From Bacteroidales bacterium (GTDB lineage: Bacteria > Bacteroidota > Bacteroidia > Bacteroidales > UBA10428), in the NCBI GenBank assembly GCA_016926235.1, contig JAFGOZ010000012.1, positions 1 to 11,269 on the forward strand: DNA of 11,269 nucleotides, read 5' to 3'. The position numbers were made by a program, and so were the translations under genes. The notes beneath the pieces were generated by a model. The model worked only from the letters and a program-made list of their open reading frames with translations, did not search any database and was not told the DNA's origin. This document shows positions 6,214 through 11,269 of the stretch, piece by piece. How positions within the stretch are numbered: position 1 is the first letter of the stretch; each line of letters begins with the position of its first letter.

Positions 6214-8133
6214 CTACGTATGTTTCCGTGTAGTGTTGTCCGTTTTATTCTTATTGCGCGCATGGTGGGGAACAAACTTTTTAGAATTTTTTGCAAGCCC
6301 GTTATCGGTTTCAAATAACTTCTTTTTAAGATCTTTTCTTCCCATTTTTTCAAGTCGAGACTCTATCTGGTGCCTGAACTCTCTTTTATACCAGAAAAAG
6401 AACATCCGCTGGTTCAGCTTTTCGTTTTTTGACCTTGCTGTATATACCTTTTCCATTGTGATGGGATTGTACCCCGAATAATAGATCACCGTAGCAACCG
6501 TCATAGGCGTTGGAGTAAAATCCTGTACCTGCTCCAGTTTAAAATCCTGATTTTTGGTTTCTACTGCCAGGCTTGCCATATCCTCTTCGGTACTTCCGGG
6601 GTGACTGGAAATAAAATATGGAATAATCTGCTGTTTTAGCCCTGCTGCAGTGTTATACCGATCAAACTTCTTTTTAAATTTTTTAAATAATTCAAAAGAG
6701 GGCTTTCGCATTAAATTAAGTACCTGCTGAGTGGTATGCTCGGGAGCAACTTTTAATCTTCCTGAGACGTGTTTCTGTATCAAATCGCGGGTGTATACTT
6801 CATGGCTTCGGCGTTCCGGTTCAGGTGCATGTTCGTTTAAAAGCATGTCGTACCTGATGCCACTGCCCACAAACGATTTTTTCACCTTTGGATGGCTGTC
6901 CACCGAATTATAGATATCCAGCATGGCCGTATGGTCAGTGTTCAGGTTTTCGCATACTTTCGGATAAATACAGGAAGGCCTGCGGCAGCGTTCACAAATT
7001 TTCAGATTCCTGCCCTTCATCATGTACATATTCGCGCTTGGCCCGCCCAAATCAGAAATATACCCTTTAAAGTCGGGCATAAGTGTTATCTGATCAACCT
7101 CTTTCAGGATAGATTCTTTTGAGCGGGAAGCTATAAACTTTCCCTGGTGTGCCGAAATGGTACAAAAGCTGCACCCTCCAAAACAACCCCGGTGCAAATT
7201 CACCGAGAATTTTATCATTTCAAATGCCTGAATAGCTCCTTTATTCTCATATTTCGGGTGAGGTAAACGAGTAAAAGGCAAATCAAACGATGCATCAAGT
7301 TCTCCGTCCTCCATGGGTGGAAAGGGCGGATTGATTACAATAGTATTTTTACCGTGTTTCTGAAGAATTCGGCTTGCATTCCATTTATTCGATTCCTCTT
7401 CAATAATTTTGAAGTTAGCTGCATACGACTTTTTATTGTTCAGGCAGGTTTCGTGTGAAGCAATTTCTATTTCTTCCCACAATTTAACCGGTCGTACCGG
7501 AATATCTTCGGTTTGGATAAACGAGGTTTGAGGAATGTTTGTGAGGGATTGCACCGGTACACCTTTACCCATTAAGCGGATAATTTCAAGCAGGGGTCTC
7601 TCTCCCATTCCATAAACCAATAAATCTGCTTTAGAATCAACCAAAATTGAAGGTTTCAGAGAATCGCTCCAATAATCGTAATGAGTAACCCTCCGTAAGG
7701 AAGCTTCAATGCCTCCGATAATAACCGGCACATCCGGAAATAAATCCTTTAGAATAGTTGAATACACTGTAACAGCATAATCCGGTCTGAATCCGGCCTT
7801 GCCTCCCGGAGTATAGGCATCGTCGGAGCGCAATCTTTTGTTCGCTGTATAATGGTTAACCATGCTGTCCATGCATCCCGATGTTACCCCAAAAAACAAG
7901 CGGGGTTTCCCAAGCTTTTTAAAATCGCGCAAATCATCGCGCCAGTTGGGCTGGGGAACAATTGCCACCTTCAGCCCTTTTGACTCAATTAACCGACCAA
8001 TTACTGCTGCTCCAAACGATGGGTGATCTACATAGGCATCGCCCGAGAATAATATTACATCAAGTTCTTCCCAACCTCTTGCCTTAACTTCTTTTGCAGT
8101 AGTTGGCAACCATTTATTAAGTTCTGTAGACAT
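6214..8133 (-). CDS. ygiQ: YgiQ family radical SAM protein
   Basis: The product has 639 residues. The N-terminus (WLPTTAKEVKARGWEELDVI, then GDAYVDHPSFG and GVTSGCMDSMVNHYTANKR) is the highly conserved YgiQ (UPF0313) opening with a B12-binding-like fold. The radical SAM cluster motif CxxxCxxC is Cys317-Cys321-Cys324 in HRGCFGGCSFC, which would bind a 4Fe-4S cluster and SAM. A second Cys cluster characteristic of the family is at 380, 383, 388 and 394 (ICERCRRPSC...KVC). The C-terminal tail from about 600 is rich in Lys and Asn and probably disordered. E. coli YgiQ is somewhat longer. The biochemical reaction of the family is not firmly established, so no substrate is given. It starts 72 nt after the peptidase gene on the same strand and could be read from that operon or from its own weak -7 box (8138-8145). 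Confidence 0.95.
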   Translation of the reverse strand: MSTELNKWLPTTAKEVKARGWEELDVILFSGDAYVDHPSFGAAVIGRLIESKGLKVAIVPQPNWRDDLRDFKKLGKPRLFFGVTSGCMDSMVNHYTANKRLRSDDAYTPGGKAGFRPDYAVTVYSTILKDLFPDVPVIIGGIEASLRRVTHYDYWSDSLKPSILVDSKADLLVYGMGERPLLEIIRLMGKGVPVQSLTNIPQTSFIQTEDIPVRPVKLWEEIEIASHETCLNNKKSYAANFKIIEEESNKWNASRILQKHGKNTIVINPPFPPMEDGELDASFDLPFTRLPHPKYENKGAIQAFEMIKFSVNLHRGCFGGCSFCTISAHQGKFIASRSKESILKEVDQITLMPDFKGYISDLGGPSANMYMMKGRNLKICERCRRPSCIYPKVCENLNTDHTAMLDIYNSVDSHPKVKKSFVGSGIRYDMLLNEHAPEPERRSHEVYTRDLIQKHVSGRLKVAPEHTTQQVLNLMRKPSFELFKKFKKKFDRYNTAAGLKQQIIPYFISSHPGSTEEDMASLAVETKNQDFKLEQVQDFTPTPMTVATVIYYSGYNPITMEKVYTARSKNEKLNQRMFFFWYKREFRHQIESRLEKMGRKDLKKKLFETDNGLAKNSKKFVPHHARNKNKTDNTTRKHT

Positions 8134-8137
8134 AATG

Positions 8138-8145
8138 CAAAAATA
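8138..8145 (-). promoter_or_regulatory. Possible -7 box upstream of ygiQ
   Basis: The minus strand reads TATTTTTG, an exact fit to TAnnTTTG, only 4 nt before the ygiQ ATG. A transcript from it would be nearly leaderless, and there is no TTG at the usual 17-23 nt upstream. It may be chance, and readthrough from the upstream peptidase gene is equally likely. Confidence 0.2.
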
Positions 8146-8205
8146 GTCAATTGTACAACTACTTTACTCTTTAATACATCTGAATAAGGTTTAAATAACA
8201 GCCTT

Positions 8206-9816
8206 TTATTGAGCCTCTTCTTCTTTCTCAAGCTCTTCTATTGCAACCTGAAGCGTATGATCGATTTTTTCTATAATCGGAAAGTATCCTTTATTATCGA
8301 ATATATTGCGGGCTATGTATGCATAAAGTTGCGTTTCAAGAATTTCTTTCGAAATGTTGTATTGTTCTGCATTGTATTTAACCCCGTTCTCAGAGGCAAA
8401 TGATGTCATACGTTTCAGAAGGTTTTTGCTTTCAAGGTAGCTAACCAGATCATCAATCGAAGTAAATGAACTGAGTTTTTCCCTGTCCTCATCGGTGTAT
8501 TCGAGAGAGAACCGATAAATGAGCCCCCTGTTTCTGATATCCACAAGGTAATCGGTAACTCCCGATGTGTCTAGTGGAACAAAGATATCCGGCATGATAC
8601 CTCCCCCGCCATAAACAGTTCTTCCGCCCGGTGTTGTGTATTTCAACGAATCTGAAAAATTAATGCTGTCCAGCTCCAGAAACTCCCCGTGGTAATACCT
8701 GTCCGAAAGTTCATTGTAATAATCTTCTAATCCGTTTTTGTATGATTTTTGAATACAACGCCCGGTTGGAGTATAATACCTTGCAATTGTCAGCCTGATT
8801 GCCGAACCATCGGGCAACATGTTTTGTTCCTGCACAAGTCCTTTACCAAACGACCTGCGCCCGATAACCAGACCTCTATCGTTATCCTGAATGCCACCGG
8901 CAACAATTTCGCTTGCCGAAGCTGAAGTTTCGTCTATTAATATAGCAACCTCAATACCTTGGCATAAACCTCCTTTTGAGGCTCTGAATTCCTCCCTCTT
9001 TCTGGCATTGCCTTCGGTATAAACAATAAGTTGCCCCTCGTCGAGAAACTGATCAATGATACGAACAGCGGCAGGTAAAACACCCCCGCCATTTCCTCTT
9101 AAATCGAGAATCATTTTGCTCATGCCTGTTCCTAAAAGTTCGGCAGTAGCCTCGGTAAATTCTTCGAAGGTCGTTCTGGAAAACTTGTTTAACCTGATAT
9201 AGCCAATTTCTGAGTTAACCATGTAGGCCACATCAACGCTGTATAGTGGAATATTATCGCGAGTAATGTCAAATAACAGAATATCGTCAATTCCTTTTCT
9301 CTGCACTCCAACCTGTACCTGGGTTCCTTTTGGACCTTTTAACAGGCGAACAATGGAATCGCTGGGCATTTTAACCCCGGCAACATCCCGATCGTTCACA
9401 GTAATTATCCTGTCGCCGGCAATAATCCCAACTTTTTCAGAAGGTCCGTTAGCTACTGCTTTAATAACAATAAGCGTGTCGTTAAGCATATTAAACTGAA
9501 CACCAATACCACTAAAATTTCCTTCCAGCGTTTCGTTTACCTGCTCAAAATCCGAGGCGGGAATATACTGTGAATGCGGGTCAAGACTTTCAAGAATTTT
9601 AGGAATGGTATTCTCAACAACTTCATTTTTATCTATCGGATCGACATATTCTTTAGATACGTAATTGATAATGTTGGTGATTTTGTCTGTTCGGGGATAA
9701 ATTACATATTTGCTGGAATCCTGGCTCTTGTAAAACCTCCCGATAAACATACCCGTAATAATACTTATTACCACTACCAGTGGCAGAAAAACTTTTAAAC
9801 GCTGTTTTGGTTCCAT
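8206..9816 (-). CDS. S41 family C-terminal processing peptidase (CtpA/Prc type)
   Basis: The product has 536 residues. Residues 9-27 form an N-terminal membrane anchor or uncleaved signal (VFLPLVVVISIITGMFIG), so the enzyme faces the periplasm. Residues about 88-175 are a PDZ domain (GIGVQFN, VANGPSEKVGIIAGDRI). The S41 catalytic core spans about 200-355, with the signature ILDLRGNGGG, TSASASEIVAGGIQDNDRG and RRSFGKGLVQ. By alignment with CtpA/Prc, Ser300 and Lys325 form the Ser-Lys dyad, with the family's usual 25-residue spacing. A C-terminal helical extension (430-536) ends in an acidic run EELEKEEEAQ. Family members cleave the C-termini of exported proteins and participate in envelope quality control; the substrate here is unknown. 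It starts 3 nt after the deaminase stop, so the two genes are cotranscribed. Confidence 0.95.
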   Translation of the reverse strand: MEPKQRLKVFLPLVVVISIITGMFIGRFYKSQDSSKYVIYPRTDKITNIINYVSKEYVDPIDKNEVVENTIPKILESLDPHSQYIPASDFEQVNETLEGNFSGIGVQFNMLNDTLIVIKAVANGPSEKVGIIAGDRIITVNDRDVAGVKMPSDSIVRLLKGPKGTQVQVGVQRKGIDDILLFDITRDNIPLYSVDVAYMVNSEIGYIRLNKFSRTTFEEFTEATAELLGTGMSKMILDLRGNGGGVLPAAVRIIDQFLDEGQLIVYTEGNARKREEFRASKGGLCQGIEVAILIDETSASASEIVAGGIQDNDRGLVIGRRSFGKGLVQEQNMLPDGSAIRLTIARYYTPTGRCIQKSYKNGLEDYYNELSDRYYHGEFLELDSINFSDSLKYTTPGGRTVYGGGGIMPDIFVPLDTSGVTDYLVDIRNRGLIYRFSLEYTDEDREKLSSFTSIDDLVSYLESKNLLKRMTSFASENGVKYNAEQYNISKEILETQLYAYIARNIFDNKGYFPIIEKIDHTLQVAIEELEKEEEAQ

Positions 9817-9819
9817 AAA

Positions 9820-10269
9820 CTAATTAATTTCCATAAAAACTACTTCGATATCTGCTCTCTTTAAAAGTTCAACGCCATCATCCGAATGGTAATTGTCACT
9901 AAAAACAACTCTCTTAATGCCCGATTGAATGATTAACTTTGCACACTCAACGCATGGCGATGTTGTTATGTATAAAGTAGCCCCTTCGCTACTGTTATTG
10001 CTCTTTGCAACCTTTGTTATTGCGTTTGCCTCGGCATGCAAAACATAGGCTTTGGTTTTGCCGTTTTCATCTTCGCAAACATTCTCAAAACCTTCGGGTG
10101 TGCCGTTGTACCCATCCGAAATAATCATTCTCCCTTTAACAATTAGTGCTCCTACCTGACGTCGGATACAATAGGAATTCTTTGCCCATATATTCGCCAT
10201 TTCGAGGTATCGTTTGTCAAAATCGGATTGTCTTTTCCCGTATGGTTTTATCTGGTTGTTCTTACTCAT
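9820..10269 (-). CDS. dCMP deaminase family protein (ComEB-like)
   Basis: The product has 149 residues, the usual length. It carries the zinc-dependent cytidine/deoxycytidylate deaminase signature: HAE at 78-80, where His78 is a zinc ligand and Glu80 the proton shuttle, and PCVEC at 105-109, where Cys106 and Cys109 are zinc ligands. Upstream, RRQVGALIVKG and GYNGTPEGFENVCED match the dCMP deaminase subgroup (GYNG.P.G), favouring dCMP to dUMP conversion for dTTP supply over tRNA or free-base deamination. It is cytosolic. It is the first gene of the minus-strand operon, with a -7 box 28 nt upstream and the S41 peptidase 3 nt downstream. The deaminase assignment is firm. The exact substrate is family inference. 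Confidence 0.93.
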   Translation of the reverse strand: MSKNNQIKPYGKRQSDFDKRYLEMANIWAKNSYCIRRQVGALIVKGRMIISDGYNGTPEGFENVCEDENGKTKAYVLHAEANAITKVAKSNNSSEGATLYITTSPCVECAKLIIQSGIKRVVFSDNYHSDDGVELLKRADIEVVFMEIN

Positions 10270-10296
10270 TTATATGCAATGCCTGATAATTTCCGG

Positions 10297-10304
10297 CAAA
10301 GATA
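10297..10304 (-). promoter_or_regulatory. Bacteroidota -7 promoter box for the deaminase-peptidase operon
   Basis: The minus strand reads TATCTTTG, a perfect TAnnTTTG, ending 27 nt before the deaminase ATG. This is a typical position in Bacteroidota and leaves a leader of about 20 nt. No TTG is seen at the expected -33 distance, which is common for this promoter class. Confidence 0.55.
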
Positions 10305-10332
10305 GTATTTATTAGCCCATCTTGTAGGTTTT

Positions 10333-10353
10333 GTACTTTTTATGAAAAAGTAT
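10333..10353. other. Perfect hairpin in the divergent promoter region
   Basis: TACTTTTT and AAAAAGTA form an 8-bp perfect inverted repeat around ATG, extended by a G-T pair. It sits about 30 bp upstream of the deaminase -7 box and about 75 bp upstream of the small-ORF promoter. It may be an operator dyad for a regulator, or simply AT-rich structure. It is upstream of both transcripts, so it is not a terminator for either gene. Confidence 0.35.
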
Positions 10354-10425
10354 CTGACGAATATTTTATGCTTCGTTTCATGTTGAAAAACAAAACCTTC
10401 ATAGTAAAATAACAAGAGGTTAATA

Positions 10426-10453
10426 TTGGATTAACACTGCTGAACTAACTTTG
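10426..10453 (+). promoter_or_regulatory. Near-consensus Bacteroidota promoter for a 50-codon small ORF
   Basis: TTG (10426-10428), a 17-nt spacer, then TAACTTTG (10446-10453) fits the primary sigma consensus TTG-N17-23-TAnnTTTG exactly. It ends 24 nt before ATG 10478. This is the best promoter in the window, and nothing else downstream on the plus strand would use it. Confidence 0.65.
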
Positions 10454-10477
10454 ATTTAAATTATAATTACATTTATT

Positions 10478-10630
10478 ATGAGAGATTTTGAACAACTCCA
10501 GGACCTGTTTTTGTACGATGAACTAATACAGGATTACGAATTTTCGCAAATGGTTTTCAATTCTGAAAAAACGAATGAAGTCAAATACGATGTGGCAAAA
10601 GAGGAAATTGTCTGGGGCGATTTATTATAA
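10478..10630 (+). CDS. Acidic 50-residue small protein, unknown function
   Basis: The open frame begins ATG AGA GAT TTT and ends TTA TTA TAA, giving 50 codons. The product starts MRDFEQLQDLFLYDELIQDY and ends EEIVWGDLL. It is strongly acidic (13 Asp/Glu against 4 Lys/Arg), with no cysteine, signal peptide or membrane segment. The first half can form an amphipathic helix. It is supported by the near-consensus promoter just upstream, a start about 24 nt behind the -7 box, protein-like codon use and the absence of any other gene in the stretch. It converges with the methyltransferase, ending 36 nt before that gene's stop. I do not recognise a family. It could be a regulator of a larger partner or a conserved orphan. 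Confidence 0.6.
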   Translation: MRDFEQLQDLFLYDELIQDYEFSQMVFNSEKTNEVKYDVAKEEIVWGDLL

Positions 10631-10666
10631 TCTCTGGATAGCTTATTTTTCTTAATTCCTTTCTTA

Positions 10667-11269
10667 TTATTCTCCTGCCTTAGTTAAGATATAAATTACT
10701 GAACTTGATTTCTCCGGATTAAAAAAACTTACCAGGTTCGAAATAAAACCAATAAAAAATCCATTAATCAGCGCCATTGATTTTCCGGCATATTTTGCAC
10801 TCATCAAAGAATTGTAATAAGCATCAAACGGAAGTCGTTTTATTTCAGCAAGTTCAAAATTATGCCTTTTTAACAATGCTTTTAATGTTTTGGGCGTAAA
10901 ATGCCATAAATGCCTGGGTACATCGTAAGCAGCCCAATACTTGTCAAATTTCTCCGCGTCATATGAATTGCAGTTGGGCAGAGCTATAAAAAGATATCCT
11001 TTCTTTTTCAGGGCTGTGTATATCCAGCTTAAATAGCTATCGGCATCCTGCAAATGTTCCAACACATGCCACAGGGTAATTACATCGTATTTCGAGTATA
11101 TTTTTTGCTCCAATAATTCTTGCGGACTATGAATTTTTAATCCGAAATTTTTGCCGGCAAAAGCTCTTGCATCGGCATCCATTTCCATGCCTTCAGCATC
11201 GAAACCACCCTGCTGCATAAACCTGGGAAAATATCCGGTGCCACAACCAACATCAAGTAATGTTTTGCC
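10667..11269 (-). CDS. Class I SAM-dependent methyltransferase (5' end outside the window)
   Basis: The frame is open to the window edge, giving 200 visible residues. An internal ATG at 11218 is not the start, because upstream codons continue with LLDVGCGTGYFPRF, the SAM-binding motif I (G.G.G type), at visible residues 4-17. Later comes YDVITLWHVLEHLQDADSYL, the post-motif region of Methyltransf_11/12/23-type enzymes, then GYLFIALPNCNSYDAEKF and YDVPRHLWHFTPKTLKALL, typical of methyltransferases near surface-polysaccharide or quinone genes. The C-terminal part (about 160-190) has a hydrophobic stretch (INGFFIGFISNLVSFF) that may be membrane-associated. The acceptor substrate cannot be told. 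Because the true start is beyond 11269, the N-terminus, which often carries a zinc-ribbon-like region in relatives, is not visible. Confidence 0.88.
   Translation of the reverse strand, partial: GKTLLDVGCGTGYFPRFMQQGGFDAEGMEMDADARAFAGKNFGLKIHSPQELLEQKIYSKYDVITLWHVLEHLQDADSYLSWIYTALKKKGYLFIALPNCNSYDAEKFDKYWAAYDVPRHLWHFTPKTLKALLKRHNFELAEIKRLPFDAYYNSLMSAKYAGKSMALINGFFIGFISNLVSFFNPEKSSSVIYILTKAGE

Noticed and set aside
6197..6481. Plus-strand frame opposite the end of ygiQ
   Set aside because: It is antisense to a conserved radical SAM gene; its hydrophobic look is a by-product of the Lys/Asn-rich tail read backwards.
6731..7122. Several short plus-strand frames within ygiQ
   Set aside because: They mirror conserved ygiQ coding sequence and overlap one another in different frames.
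9266..9798. Plus-strand frames opposite the S41 peptidase
   Set aside because: They are shadows of the catalytic and PDZ coding regions on the other strand.
11216..11218. ATG at 11218 as the true start of the methyltransferase
   Set aside because: The frame stays open to the window edge and the upstream codons encode SAM-binding motif I, so the gene begins outside the window.

Overview
The window looks like a piece of a Bacteroidota chromosome, probably a marine or gut-type member of the Bacteroidales/Marinilabiliales side of the phylum. This rests on three things: a PorP/SprF protein beside cargo carrying type IX secretion (T9SS) type B sorting domains, -7 promoter boxes matching the Bacteroidota pattern TAnnTTTG upstream of several genes, and mostly weak Shine-Dalgarno sites. 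The genus assignment is inference only.

Left edge (1-992): the first ~90 bases are a minus-strand remnant of an IS66-family transposase, cut off at its 5' side. It is followed by a very AT-rich orphan gene for a small exported beta-barrel-like protein (158-781) with a good hairpin terminator. A 211-bp gap with a second perfect hairpin leads to the next unit.

Centre (993-5863, plus strand): a tight three-gene unit. It holds a PorP/SprF-type outer-membrane partner protein and two tandem paralogous secreted proteins of about 650 residues. Each paralogue has a signal peptide, an N-terminal domain that I read as DUF4350/GldG-like (class I glutamine amidotransferase-like fold), an Ig-like segment, three HYR modules and a type B T9SS sorting domain. 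The likely logic is a dedicated export partner encoded with its surface-anchored or released cargo. This is the most interesting part of the window, because the conserved N-terminal domain has no function I can name.

Right (5947-10269, minus strand): housekeeping genes. In transcription order these are a dCMP/cytidine deaminase-family enzyme, an S41 C-terminal processing peptidase starting 3 nt after it, the YgiQ-family radical SAM protein, and a 65-residue helical TerB-like protein with its own possible promoter. The deaminase and peptidase are almost certainly one operon, driven by a clear -7 box in front of the deaminase.

Far right (10270-11269): an intergenic region with divergent promoters holds a perfect hairpin and leads to a 50-codon acidic small ORF (10478-10630) behind a near-consensus Bacteroidota promoter. 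The window ends inside a minus-strand class I SAM-dependent methyltransferase whose 5' end lies outside. No tRNA, rRNA or CRISPR array was seen, and no gene-free stretch exceeds about 210 bases.
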